The notes under the pieces: generated by a model | The model's input: the letters and a program-made list of their open reading frames with translations, nothing else | Told to the model about the DNA's origin: nothing | Database searches by the model: none | Origin: Tubiluchus corallicola | Lineage: Eukaryota; Priapulida; Priapulimorpha; Priapulimorphida; Tubiluchidae | Length of the DNA: 64,000 nt | Assembly (NCBI GenBank): GCA_030141605.1 | Contig: JAQGDQ010002369.1 | Coordinates: 372,001 to 436,000 of the forward strand | Direction: 5' to 3' | Program-made: the position numbers and the translations under genes | In this document: piece after piece, positions 1 to 8,278 of the stretch | How positions within the stretch are numbered: the first letter of the stretch is position 1 | Layout: every line of letters starts with the position of its first letter

Positions 1-3
1 CAT

Positions 4-294
4 TCAATATATCAGCGGTTCTCCCAAAAGACCTGTGTCGATTTTTACTACACCATCTGCCTTACAAATTTTTTGGCAAGCCTGCTCTGGGACATCTTCT
101 TTTCCTCCTGGAGGGGGCCCACAGATTATTCTACAAGTTTTTTGCCTAGCTCTTACTTTTGCTTGTGAAAGGTTTGACATCGCATGGGTTACAATAGCTG
201 CAACTGCAAGAGCTGTAATCGCACCAAAATTTTGTACTGGGTTCCCTATAAAGGAAACCATTGGGAAATTATTACCAAGAGCTTCAATAACCAT
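4..294 (-). CDS. Small hypothetical membrane protein
   Basis: Predicted 96-residue protein that I do not recognise. The reading frame is open further upstream, but I chose the ATG at 294 because an AGGAG ribosome-binding site sits about 8 bases before it and the upstream extension is rich in Arg and Lys and looks non-coding. One hydrophobic segment is visible at about residues 19-36 (FGAITALAVAAIVTHAM), followed by a basic stretch and a Cys/Pro-rich tail with four cysteines. The segment plus soluble tail suggests a membrane-anchored protein. It lies at the window edge among other small unreviewed genes on the same strand. The overlapping open frame on the other strand has no ribosome-binding site and is treated as a shadow. 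Confidence 0.45.
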   Translation of the reverse strand: MVIEALGNNFPMVSFIGNPVQNFGAITALAVAAIVTHAMSNLSQAKVRARQKTCRIICGPPPGGKEDVPEQACQKICKADGVVKIDTGLLGEPLIY

Positions 295-671
295 GGCTAT
301 TACTCCTATTTTAAGTATTATTTGGATTCTTATTTGCAAATATGTTTTCCCCTTAAATAGACCCAAAAACAAGCCTGGCCTTTCCAACCGTGAACATCTT
401 TGCACTCTTGGTAATGTTCTTGATCTACGTGTTTCCAAAAATGACCTAATACATTTGTTTTAGGAAGTTGAGATAAAACAAGAAGAGCTAATCCTGTAAA
501 TGGCTACAGGACCGACATGTGGTGCTCCATAAGCTCCACGAAAGCCAACGCTCCTGGAAAATTGCCTATAGGTAGAAGAGCTATGATATATTCCTTTTTT
601 TTAAACTTTTTCTCATAAGAAGAAGAGTTACAATTCTATTCATATTCTTGGTGGTTTATGTGTTTCTTTGC
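295..671. other. Gap with possible decayed coding sequence
   Basis: No gene can be supported firmly here. On the minus strand there is a 56-codon open frame (446-616, beginning MRKSLKKG) without a clear ribosome-binding site, and a second open stretch in another frame (about 330-490) that lacks a start but has protein-like composition. The two may be pieces of a decayed gene. The rest is AT-rich spacer. Confidence 0.25.
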
Positions 672-1021
672 TTATCTCTCATTTTGTTCCTTTATTCGTT
701 CTTCAACTCGAGAAATAAAATCGAACATGGCTTTATTGAGTGGATCCGATTGAGGGTCGCAAATCAACTGTTCTTTGATTTTATCTAGAATGAAAAGAAC
801 GGTATATGGATGTTTTGCCTGGCATTCAGCTCATTAACTACCTGTTTCAGCTGAATGAATTCCTCAATTCTATCCTCTTCCGATTCGATATGAGATAAAG
901 GTTCGGGCACCTCATGGATAGCGATTGGGGAAAATTCTGAGTCAAAGACCTCTTTGACATCACAATACGATGGCCCCATGAAAAATAACGAAATAACCAC
1001 AGATATTACAAAAAACTTCAT
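672..1021 (-). pseudogene. Frameshifted small exported protein, paralogue of the next gene
   Basis: The start (ATG at 1021) has a strong AAGGAGG site 6 bases upstream and opens with a signal-peptide-like stretch (MKFFVISVVISLFF, then GPSYC). The frame stops at 785 after 78 residues. Reading on in another frame from about 805 gives some 45 further codons to a TAA at 672. These align with the C-terminal half of the neighbouring gene: NARQ.. then YTVLFILDKIKEQL here, against NARH.. then YTSFTLIQKIKEEI there. The simplest reading is one ancestral gene of about 115 codons broken by a small indel near 800. Function is unknown; both paralogues look exported and largely alpha-helical. A sequencing error at the indel cannot be excluded. 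Confidence 0.6.
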
Positions 1022-1157
1022 GACAATCCTCCTTGTTATTTTTTGAGTACTCTCCAGAAATGCTCTGAGTCGACTGAGGGAATCTGCATGCTCAACTTTT
1101 TTCCCAAGCATGTTTCCTGCCTATTCATTTGATGAACAAAGGTTCCTTGCTAGCTGT

Positions 1158-1511
1158 TCACCATTCATTACTTTTGTCACAGAAACCTCCTTGTTGTTCT
1201 TGAATGCAATTCTCTATACGAGAGAAAAAATTGATCATGAAATGGTAGGCCTCTATCGGAAGATCTTCATTTCCTATTTCTTCCTTTATTTTCTGGATAA
1301 GAGTAAAAGAGGTGTAATCAGTCCCGTGTCTGGCATTCATATCGTCTGCAGTCATTTGAAGAACACGGACAACGTTCTCAAAGCCATCTTCCCGATCGAT
1401 TCCAAACATAGATTCGAATAGCTCAATTGCTTTTCTTTCAGAAAAATCTGAATCTTCACAGGATTCGCTTGAAATGAAGCACATCGAAAAAAGAGCAAAG
1501 ATGGAAAACAT
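1158..1511 (-). CDS. Small exported hypothetical protein
   Basis: A 117-residue protein of unknown function. The N-terminus (MFSIFALFSMCFISSESC) looks like a short signal peptide, possibly a lipoprotein signal ending at a cysteine. The mature part is acidic and helical (EDSDFSERKAIELFESMFG..., IQKIKEEIGNEDLP...). It is the intact paralogue of the frameshifted gene immediately downstream on the same strand; shared landmarks are NAR followed by YT..LIQKIKEE and a C-terminal FFSRIE..IQEQ. Its upstream region carries the 80-bp element also found ahead of the gene at 1707-2336, which suggests shared regulation. No strong ribosome-binding site precedes the ATG, so the start could be slightly off. 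Confidence 0.5.
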   Translation of the reverse strand: MFSIFALFSMCFISSESCEDSDFSERKAIELFESMFGIDREDGFENVVRVLQMTADDMNARHGTDYTSFTLIQKIKEEIGNEDLPIEAYHFMINFFSRIENCIQEQQGGFCDKSNEW

Positions 1512-1556
1512 TTTTTTATAATCACAACCCCTTAATATTGATAAATCCGAATGCCT

Positions 1557-1636
1557 AAACTTAACAATTCGTTAACAAAGAGATAACTGTACGAAATTAG
1601 TCAATCCAAATGATATGGGTAGAAATACCCATTTTT
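1557..1636 (-). repeat. Copy 1 of an 80-bp upstream element
   Basis: About 80 bp, lying 46 bases upstream of the start of the 117-residue exported protein. It matches a second copy (2383-2463) at roughly four bases in five. The most conserved part reads TTAACAATTCGTTAACAAAG on the plus strand (two TTAACAA-like half sites). At its far end is a GGGTA-gaaa-TACCC hairpin, perfect in this copy. Its position ahead of two genes in the same orientation suggests a shared promoter or operator. Confidence 0.55.
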
Positions 1637-1706
1637 ACGGAATGAGTTCATGTTTATCGGGATTTATTAAGAGAATAAGATTGTTTTGAAATAGAAAATC
1701 CATTTT

Positions 1707-2336
1707 TCAAGATGGCTTGGTGGGAATCTTAATGACCCACAAACCAAAATTGAAGTAGTTGGTCCATTCGAGATGGACAAATTCTTCTGCGCCCTGATTC
1801 CGTAGTTCAGAATAGCTATGATCGGTAGCATCAGGAGCTGGGAAATATACATCTTCCGCAAAATAGTCGCGGAAAGAAATATTCTCTCTTTCTTCTGCAG
1901 TTAAGCCTGATGGCATTTTCGCACAATAGGCAAGACGATCCTGAGTCAGATCTTTAATACAGCGTAATTCCATTTCCTGAGGTGAAACAGAAGAAAAATA
2001 GATTGTACCTGCCACTGCTGCAAGTCCCCCCAACAGAATTTTCCCTCGATGCTGGCAAACCCTTCCCAGTAAAGATGGCGCTTGCCTTCTTTCCTGTTGG
2101 CCTAATTCTGCAGTTGGATCATTATCTTCACCCACTTCATTTTCAACTTTAGGCTTATACCTTAAAGAAAGATGGTGCTTGCCTTTCTGTTGTAAATAGG
2201 AACTAATCGTTTTGGCAGTCCCTTTCAAGCTAACATCTATAAGTTCTCTCTGACTAGCTGGACCGATCTGAGGCCCAGCATATGCTTCAGGGAATCCCAC
2301 TGATCCTGTAAAATTGTCTAAAGACAGAGTAATCAT
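1707..2336 (-). CDS. Hypothetical membrane-spanning protein
   Basis: A 209-residue protein that I do not recognise. A GGAG site lies 7 bases before the ATG. Residues 1-95 are hydrophilic and include a basic, Gln-rich stretch. A single hydrophobic helix (GKILLGGLAAVAGTIYFSSV) follows at about residues 97-116, and then a C-terminal domain of about 90 residues with three cysteines or near-cysteine motifs (LRCIKDL, AYCAK) and many aromatic residues. A single-pass protein with two soluble domains is the likely topology. The upstream region contains copy 2 of the 80-bp element shared with the gene at 1158-1511, so the two are probably co-regulated. A role in the host interface is possible but nothing in the sequence proves it. 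Confidence 0.5.
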   Translation of the reverse strand: MITLSLDNFTGSVGFPEAYAGPQIGPASQRELIDVSLKGTAKTISSYLQQKGKHHLSLRYKPKVENEVGEDNDPTAELGQQERRQAPSLLGRVCQHRGKILLGGLAAVAGTIYFSSVSPQEMELRCIKDLTQDRLAYCAKMPSGLTAEERENISFRDYFAEDVYFPAPDATDHSYSELRNQGAEEFVHLEWTNYFNFGLWVIKIPTKPS

Positions 2337-2382
2337 AATAAAACTCCAGGTTTATTGAACCTTTTCATGTTGACAAATCTAA

Positions 2383-2463
2383 AAACTTAACAATTCGTTA
2401 ACAAAGAGGGGACCTTACGAAATTAGCCAATCAAAAAGATATGGGTAGAAATATCTATTTTTT
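2383..2463 (-). repeat. Copy 2 of the 80-bp upstream element
   Basis: Second copy of the element at 1557-1636, placed 46 bases upstream of the 209-residue membrane protein, the same spacing as in copy 1. The TTAACAATTCGTTAACAAAG core is identical. The terminal hairpin is degenerate here (GGGTAgaaaTATCT). The LuxR-type gene just upstream has related GGTATTTTCTACC-like palindromes nearby, but no regulator can be assigned. Confidence 0.55.
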
Positions 2464-2500
2464 GACTAATCGAAGTAAAAGTCGTATGAGAAGGAAAGAA

Positions 2501-2995
2501 TTAGAGTGAGAAATACCCTAGATCAACAAGTTCTTGGGATTTTTGAATGAGTTCAGCCTTAGAATGACATGAGAGCTTTTCTTTAATCCTCTCAACCCGA
2601 TGCTCGATCGTGCGCTTTGATCGATAAACATGTTTTGCAATCTTACTAGCTGAATAACCCTTTAAGAGGAGTTGGATCACTTCCATTTCTCTCTCTGTAA
2701 TAGGATGTTCAAGATCTACGCCCATTTGTTTGAAAAATTTCTGTTTAGCTAACTGATTTTGTGGGATTACGGGAGTGCTTTTCTCATAAAAAGAGGGACC
2801 GATGAGCTCAGCAATGTTAATCTGGTTATCTTCTAACTTTGAGAATAGAAATCGATTCTCTTCTTTGAATTTTTTAATGAATAATCTCAGTAGTGCTTGT
2901 TCATTCATCACTCGAATGATTTGAGATTCATCTGGGGAGCAAAAAGAAAGGCCAAAAACTTCCATTCCTGTGGGAGTCCTGTTGATCAGTGACAA
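2501..2995 (-). CDS. Truncated LuxR-type regulator (C-terminal HTH domain)
   Basis: Encodes up to 164 residues. The C-terminal 60 residues form a LuxR/GerE-type helix-turn-helix: ITEREMEVIQLLLKGYSASK followed by IAKHVYRSKRTIEHRVERIK, the conserved turn and recognition helix. The preceding part aligns loosely with the middle of the 275-residue LuxR-like protein at 31894-32721 and lacks that protein's first 110 or so residues. The only starts are a TTG at 2995 without a ribosome-binding site, or an ATG at 2965; a stop lies just upstream in frame. Upstream sequence in another frame stays open for about 25 codons and looks protein-like, so the gene is probably a 5'-truncated or frameshifted remnant. 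It could still make a DNA-binding fragment. Confidence 0.5.
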   Translation of the reverse strand: MSLINRTPTGMEVFGLSFCSPDESQIIRVMNEQALLRLFIKKFKEENRFLFSKLEDNQINIAELIGPSFYEKSTPVIPQNQLAKQKFFKQMGVDLEHPITEREMEVIQLLLKGYSASKIAKHVYRSKRTIEHRVERIKEKLSCHSKAELIQKSQELVDLGYFSL

Positions 2996-3057
2996 GGGTA
3001 TTTTCTACCAGGGTATGAAATACCTGCCTTGCTTCATGGAACCCTTCAGTTAGTTGA

Positions 3058-4283
3058 GTAAATTTTAACAAAAAATTAAGGGTTGAGTAATAAAATGGAG
3101 GTGTCTATGAATTTAAAACCTTTCAGATTTTCTGGAAAAGGCCAAGAACCATAGAATTTGGTATGGATAAGAAAGTAGATCTGAATGGCACTCATGTAAT
3201 CACCTCAGCAGATAAAGTCTCAAAAATCTTTAGCCCCCTCAAGGACCTAGGTATTTCGACCTTCCGCTATGGAAGGATCTATCATGATGGTTCTAGAGTC
3301 ATCTTATCGAACCAACCTGAAGTCCCCCGATTTTTCTATGAAGAGGGGCATTATCCCCATACCTGGCATGATAATGACTTACCTAGCTCTGAATATAACT
3401 CTGTTATCTGGGCAGTTGAACGGCTCTCAGATTCCAAAATCCAAAATGAGATCGGACGAGAACTGAAAAAGTTATTTGGATTAACAGAGGCCATCGACCA
3501 GATCTATCACTCTCCAGACTATGTCGAACTCTTCAGTTTTGGCTCGGATGATTGTAACATCTATAACCTTGATAAAATGGTACTGAGCCGCTTTATGTAC
3601 TATTTCAAGGAGCAAGCCAAAGATCTAATATTTCAAGCTGAGAATGAAAGAATTCCTGTCCCATTGAGGAAATCCCCACAAAATTTACAAATTTCTGGAG
3701 AGAAAAAACTCCAGTTCTTAAAGTCGACCAAAATTAAGAGATATTACCTCAGTGGCCACTATCAGGGCATTTATCTCACAGTTCGGGAGATAGAGAGTCT
3801 AAACTGGGCAGTGAGAGGCAAGTCGATGGAAGAGGCCGCTAAAATATTACATATCAGTAGAAAAACATATCGAGAACATCAAATGCAAGCTCCACTTAGT
3901 GAAGCGGTCCCAGCTTATTTTCTTTGCGATAGATCAGGAGTTAGTCTTTGATCAATGTGGGAGTGGGATTTGAGAGAGAAAATAGATCTAGATGGTAGCC
4001 ATACCATCACTTCAGCAGAAAAGGTTTCGAAGTTGTGCAAGCCACTTGAAGATCTATTTGGGAGGAATATTCTTCAGATATGGAAAGGTGTTCAATGACG
4101 GCTCCAGAATCGTTCTCTCTAACAATATCGATCTTTTCAGATGGACCTATGAGGAGAATAATTACCATTTAACATGGGGAGATCATGATCTTCCCATTTC
4201 ACAATTTCAGTCTACAACTTGGGCGGTTCAAAGACTATCTGACACAGAGGAGCAAAGAGCCTTTAGAAAGGAGTTGAAAGGAT
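3058..4283 (+). repeat. Left arm of an inverted duplication (LuxR gene pair)
   Basis: This stretch, holding a short shared leader and two LuxR-like genes, is homologous in inverted orientation to 31894-33029. The leader match is clear (AAATTTTAACAAAAAATTAA in both), as is the junction between the two genes (GATCAGGAGTTAGT, then GGGAGTGGGATTTGAGAGAG). Each arm has lost different parts: the left arm keeps gene A nearly whole and truncates gene B, while the right arm keeps gene B whole and reduces gene A to its C-terminus. Confidence 0.7.
3163..3951 (+). pseudogene. LuxR-like regulator A with disrupted HTH
   Basis: The frame encodes 262 residues. Residues 1-190 match the N-terminal region of the intact paralogue at 31894-32721 (shared landmarks: HVITSADKVSK, RYGRIYHDGSRVILSN, DLPSSEYNSVIWAVERLSD, YYFKEQAKDLI). 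The LuxR HTH starts normally (LTVREIESLNWAVRGKSMEE, then AAKILHISRKT) but ends in unrelated residues after RKTYREHQ. Compared with the right-arm remnant, about 11 bp are missing inside the recognition helix. In the other frame the conserved continuation is readable (KLHL, then SQLIFFAIDQELVF). The product would therefore lack a working recognition helix. Loss of function as a transcription regulator is likely, although the sensor-like N-terminal domain is intact. Confidence 0.6.
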
Positions 4284-4285
4284 AA
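3970..4285 (+). pseudogene. LuxR-like regulator B, 5' fragment with frameshift
   Basis: Counterpart of the intact 275-residue gene at 31894-32721. It begins with the same TTG start (LREKIDLDGSH, TITSAEKVSK) directly after gene A. After about 33 codons the frame is broken by one extra base (GGAATATTCTTCAG against GATTTTTTCAG in the intact copy), and the rest is readable only in a second frame (RYGKVFNDGSRIVLSNN, then FRWTYEENNYHLTW). Homology ends after RKELK at about 4283, so the sensor half and the entire HTH are missing. It is a remnant produced when the inverted duplication or a later deletion truncated the pair. Confidence 0.65.
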
Positions 4286-4352
4286 TGCAAAGTCACATTT
4301 CACTTTCTTCTGGGTTCTTGCATAACTCTAAACATTTGCTGATTTTGATCTC

Positions 4353-5927
4353 CTATTCAGCTTGATCGTTGATTAAAAAACTCACTTTTGCTTTCGCCAA
4401 GGCTGCTCGGTCAATTTTCCCATTTTGGGTGTATGGCCAATTGTTGGTTTGAATGAGAACTGAGGGGACCATATAAGATGGAAGTTTCTTTTGAAGATGG
4501 GTTTGGAGCTTTTCTGAAAGCTCTTCTTTTAGAATTGTTGAAAAATAAGCTATTAACTGCTTTTGACCAGGTGTTTCTTCCTGGACTACTACAACAGCTT
4601 CATTGATCCCTGGATATTGATAAATCGCATGTTCGACCTCTCCTAATTCAATCCTATGAGCACGAATTTTCACCTGGAGATCGGCTCGACCTAAAAACTC
4701 GATATTTCCATCCGGTAAAAGACGACCCAAATCTCCCGTACGATATAACTGAACTGGTTCTTCTGTTAAAAAAGACACCCAGATAAATTTCTCAATTGTA
4801 AGAGCTTTTTGATTTAGATATCCTCTTGCCAGGCCTGGTCCACCGATAAAGATTTCTCCTTTTGTTCCATCAGGAACCTTTTGCAGGTTCTCATCTAGGA
4901 TATAAATCTCATTATTTGAAAAAGCTTTTCCAATCGTAATTTCATTTATTTGCTTTGTAAGAGGATCATAAATTTTAGCAGCCGTAACTCCCATTGCATA
5001 CTCTGTTGGACCATAGGCATTATAAAGAGCGGCATTAGGGGCAATTTTCGCATGTAGTCTTGGAAGTTCATTAGGGATGTTTTCCCCACACAGATCAATA
5101 GTTTTCAAAGAAGGCAATTCTTGAGATTTATTCAAAATCATTGAGTAAAGAGAGGAAGAACAGAGCGTAAAATTAATCTCGTATTTTTCAATTAAGGAAA
5201 TCATTTCTTCTGGATGTTCCGGATCGATGCCTGATTTGTTTTCAGGTAAACAGACAGTTCCTCCTGAAGCAAGGGCGTGTGCGATGATAAGAAGGCTAGG
5301 ATCAAAACTAATACTCACAGACATGAGGGAAATGAGCTTTTCTGGATGCAGTTCCTGATAGGCTAAAGCGGCATGAGATAAGCCTTTATGTTCGATCATG
5401 ATTCCTTTTGGTTTGCCTGTTGAGCCAGATGTATAGATCACGTAGGCCAATTGATCTGGTTGAATTGCTTCCAGTGAAAGATTAGGTTCCTCTTTCGGAA
5501 GCTTGTCGATAAGGATTAACTGATTGGAAGATGTTGTAAATTTATTACTTAAGAAGGAGTTTGTTACGAAAGTATGAGGCTTTGCATCATCAAGCATCAT
5601 TTCTATTCTCTCCGCAGGATAGTTGGGGTCAATAGGAAGATAGGCGCCTCCAGATTTAAAAATGCCTAATATTCCTACTAAGAGATCCAGACTATTGTAG
5701 AGGCCTAAAGCTACTATTTTTCCTGCGTCAACTCCCTTTGATTTCAAATGAAATGCTAGTAGGTTTGACCTGTAGTCCAGTTCTTGATAAGTGAGGGGTT
5801 TGTCGTCAAATATAACTGCGATAGCACTAGGTGATATTTGAACTCGGCGTCTAAAAAGATCGCAGAAAGTGTAAAAAATTTTTTTTAAATTCTTGTGCAG
5901 ATGCAGATCTTTTTTATTAGAATTCAT
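4353..5927 (-). CDS. Stand-alone amino acid adenylation domain (NRPS-like)
   Basis: A 524-residue AMP-forming enzyme of the acyl-adenylate superfamily, closest in motif style to amino-acid-activating A domains of non-ribosomal peptide synthetases. Visible core motifs in order: LTYQELDYRSN near residue 46 (A1), YVIYTSGSTGKPKG near 162-175 (A3), SISFDPSLL (A4, including the Asp that binds the substrate amino group), YNAYGPTEYAMG (A5), YRTGDLGRLLPDG (A7), LGRADLQVKIRAHRIELGE (A8) and NGKIDRAAL near the end (A10, catalytic Lys). No carrier, condensation or thioesterase domain follows; the protein ends 13 residues after A10. It is divergent from the methyltransferase gene and clustered with an aminomutase-like enzyme. 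The expected reaction is activation of an amino acid as the aminoacyl-AMP; the acceptor is not encoded visibly nearby. No clear ribosome-binding site precedes the ATG. Confidence 0.85.
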   Translation of the reverse strand: MNSNKKDLHLHKNLKKIFYTFCDLFRRRVQISPSAIAVIFDDKPLTYQELDYRSNLLAFHLKSKGVDAGKIVALGLYNSLDLLVGILGIFKSGGAYLPIDPNYPAERIEMMLDDAKPHTFVTNSFLSNKFTTSSNQLILIDKLPKEEPNLSLEAIQPDQLAYVIYTSGSTGKPKGIMIEHKGLSHAALAYQELHPEKLISLMSVSISFDPSLLIIAHALASGGTVCLPENKSGIDPEHPEEMISLIEKYEINFTLCSSSLYSMILNKSQELPSLKTIDLCGENIPNELPRLHAKIAPNAALYNAYGPTEYAMGVTAAKIYDPLTKQINEITIGKAFSNNEIYILDENLQKVPDGTKGEIFIGGPGLARGYLNQKALTIEKFIWVSFLTEEPVQLYRTGDLGRLLPDGNIEFLGRADLQVKIRAHRIELGEVEHAIYQYPGINEAVVVVQEETPGQKQLIAYFSTILKEELSEKLQTHLQKKLPSYMVPSVLIQTNNWPYTQNGKIDRAALAKAKVSFLINDQAE

Positions 5928-6058
5928 TGGTTTAATTTAATTTTAACGTGTATGAACAATAGCATTTTTCATAAAATAATGCTCGAAAATTGAAGTCTAG
6001 GATAAGAAAAAATTATATCAAATTATGCTTTTTTTCTTAACCTTTTCTTAACCTTTTC

Positions 6059-6088
6059 TTGACAAAGTCTTGATCGAAGAAGAATATT
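6059..6088 (+). promoter_or_regulatory. Candidate sigma-70-type promoter for the methyltransferase
   Basis: A consensus -35 (TTGACA, 6059-6064) is followed after 18 bases by AATATT (6083-6088, 4 of 6 to the -10 consensus), 25 bases before a start with a good AAAGGAG site. Immediately upstream are two direct copies of TCTTAACCTTT, which could be an operator between this gene and the divergent adenylation gene. Confidence 0.45.
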
Positions 6089-6112
6089 GTCATTCAGTAA
6101 AGGAGAAAAATA

Positions 6113-6907
6113 ATGGTTGTTTTAGATGCACCTGATCTTGATGCGCGTCATTATGTGAATCACTCGAAGCTTCAGTTTGACCGTGCGCAAGCATTAATTG
6201 ATTCTTTGCAGATAAGTTCATCAGCTTCAGTACTCGATATTGGTTGTGGTTATGGAAAAATCATTGTTGAGATCTCACAAGTGGCATCAAAGGGAAAATC
6301 CATAGGAATAGATGCTTCATCTAACATGATCAGTCTTGCAAGGGAAGAATATCCACAATCGAAATTTCCAAATTTAGAATTCCACCAGATGAAAGCTGAG
6401 GAGATGAATTTTTCAGAAGGAAGTTTTGATATCATCATTTGTACTAGTTGTTTTCTCTGGATTAGAAAACCTAAAAAAGCTCTGGAACTGATGTATAAAT
6501 ATTTAAAGCCAGGGGGATTATTAGTTATTTTAACCTATCTTAAAGAATCCCCATATGCAGATTTTTTAGAAAGAGTTCTCGAAAAATCGTTCCCATCCTT
6601 TAAAGATCATTCTGCTACTAAAACTATGCTTTCTCTTGAGGAACACAAACGAGTGTTGATCTCGCAGGGTTTAGAACTTGAGATGTTTTCTTCCGAACGA
6701 CATTTATTTAATTATAACAATAAGGAAGAATTGAAGGATTATATTAGAGGATGGCTAACTTGCTATGTTCCTTTACCTTCAGAGCTACATGAATCCTTTT
6801 TAACTAAAGCCGCGGAAGAAAGTCTTTCCGAGAATATAAGTTCAATACAAGGTGAAATTGTCTTGCCTCATCAATTGTTGGCTATCAAGGGGCGCAAACC
6901 TCTTTGA
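6113..6907 (+). CDS. Class I SAM-dependent methyltransferase
   Basis: A 264-residue protein with a Rossmann-type methyltransferase fold. Motif I is VLDIGCGYGKIIVEIS at about residues 44-59. The acidic ribose-binding residue is in SIGIDASSNMI; motif II/post-I is visible as FDIIICTSCFLWI (residues 104-116), and motif III as LKPGGLLVILTYL. The layout is that of the small-molecule UbiE/Coq5-like methyltransferases; the substrate cannot be read from the sequence. A strong AAAGGAG precedes the ATG. It is divergent from the adenylation-domain gene and followed by an MFS transporter on the same strand, so the methylated product may be made from, or exported with, whatever the cluster produces. Confidence 0.8.
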   Translation: MVVLDAPDLDARHYVNHSKLQFDRAQALIDSLQISSSASVLDIGCGYGKIIVEISQVASKGKSIGIDASSNMISLAREEYPQSKFPNLEFHQMKAEEMNFSEGSFDIIICTSCFLWIRKPKKALELMYKYLKPGGLLVILTYLKESPYADFLERVLEKSFPSFKDHSATKTMLSLEEHKRVLISQGLELEMFSSERHLFNYNNKEELKDYIRGWLTCYVPLPSELHESFLTKAAEESLSENISSIQGEIVLPHQLLAIKGRKPL

Positions 6908-7059
6908 CTCTCTCTCATTCTCAAAAAGCAACTTTCAATTCCACTCTCACACTTGCATGAAAAGCCTTCTCAGAATATATCCAAAGATAAGTGAGACAAA
7001 AAGAGCTTAATAGTTCTGGGGAAATTCTATAGTCTGTATGGACTATCTTGTCATGTAAG

Positions 7060-8253
7060 ATGCGACAGCAAATAAAAAACACTCCCAATTACTTTCTGCC
7101 GTTATTGATAGCCTTCATTTTATGGGACATTATCACTGAAAATCTCATGGTGCAAACGTTCTATAAAGAGCCTTCTGTTAAAGAGTTTGTGCTAACCATT
7201 TTGCTTCTTTTCATTCAAATATTTGCATCGCCTCTTCAATCAGGGTTTTCCGATTTTTACTGCAGAAAAAAAAGTTTAGCGGTGGCCCTGTTTTTCTCCT
7301 TTTTCAGTTTGGTTGTAATGTTTCTGTTTAAACTGAAAATTCTGGATTATTTTCCAACACTAATTTTTATAGTTCTTATAAATGGTATGTTAGGAAATGT
7401 CATACCAATTACATGGGCAGCAATTGTAGACTTGAAGCATAAAGATTTTCGGTTTGCTCTGGCGCTCTCTACTGCGGCCTATGCTTTGGGCTACCTAATA
7501 ACAGCTGCATTTACGAGGTTTCTTCCAACTAATGAATCGATTTTAATAACCGCTGTTATTTATGTTCTCCTTGTTATTATTTGCATCTATAAATTCAAAG
7601 ATACACGAGACAAGACAGATGGGGGAACTCAGGTTCAAATGAATAAAAAAGTAACCTTTCTCTCTTTGATTCGTAGAGAAATTATTTTGATTGTTAAGGA
7701 TGTGAAGGATACCCAAATGCGTAATGGCCTTCTGTCTTATTTATGCTGGGCTACTTCTCTTTATGGTATTCTTCTTTGGCTTGTAGATTTTTCAAAAATA
7801 GATCCCTATGCTGGGATTGTGATGATGGTTGGATATTTGATAGGAGTAGCCACCTTGAAGTATTGTAGTAAAGTTGAAGACAGCACCATGATAAGAATCG
7901 GATATTGGTTTTCTGTTATTCCTCTTTTTTTTCTATTTGTCTTATTCCCTCTTTTTGAAACTTCGAGATTGCTAATGAGGATTTGCAATTTCTTTCATGC
8001 CACAGGAAATGCATTTTTGAGTCCCTCTATTTTATCGTTACTTTCGAAGGACCGAAAAACGCATCAGCAAGGAAAAGTATTTGGATTAGTGGAATCTTCA
8101 GATACAATAGGGACCTTATTGGGAATTGTCGTTATTTTAGTACTCAACTTTTTCGAAGCTTCCTTGACTTACTTACTAGGTTTTTCATTTGGAATCTTTG
8201 TTCTCTCTTGGCTTCCATACTCGAGATACGAAAAACTCAAACAAGTTCAATAA
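7060..8253 (+). CDS. MFS-type transporter
   Basis: About 397 residues with 11-12 hydrophobic helices and the general architecture of a major facilitator. The loop after helix 2 carries GFSDFYCRKKSLAVA, a degenerate form of the G-x-x-x-D-R-x-G-R-R motif. A hydrophilic loop after helix 6 (KFKDTRDKTDGGTQ) marks the two halves. A TTG start 12 bases upstream is possible, but the ATG gives a more typical N-terminus (MRQQIKNTPNYFLPLL). It follows the methyltransferase gene after 152 bases, in the same orientation, and faces the aminomutase-like gene. It could export a product of the cluster or import its substrate. It is unlike the six MHS carriers at 46-54 kb. Confidence 0.65.
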   Translation: MRQQIKNTPNYFLPLLIAFILWDIITENLMVQTFYKEPSVKEFVLTILLLFIQIFASPLQSGFSDFYCRKKSLAVALFFSFFSLVVMFLFKLKILDYFPTLIFIVLINGMLGNVIPITWAAIVDLKHKDFRFALALSTAAYALGYLITAAFTRFLPTNESILITAVIYVLLVIICIYKFKDTRDKTDGGTQVQMNKKVTFLSLIRREIILIVKDVKDTQMRNGLLSYLCWATSLYGILLWLVDFSKIDPYAGIVMMVGYLIGVATLKYCSKVEDSTMIRIGYWFSVIPLFFLFVLFPLFETSRLLMRICNFFHATGNAFLSPSILSLLSKDRKTHQQGKVFGLVESSDTIGTLLGIVVILVLNFFEASLTYLLGFSFGIFVLSWLPYSRYEKLKQVQ

Positions 8254-8278
8254 GCTTTCTTAGTATTTCTGGTTGGAA

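Noticed and set aside
35-463. Plus-strand open frame opposite the first minus-strand gene
   Set aside because: No ribosome-binding site, and composition is typical of an antisense shadow; the minus frame has AGGAG at a good distance.
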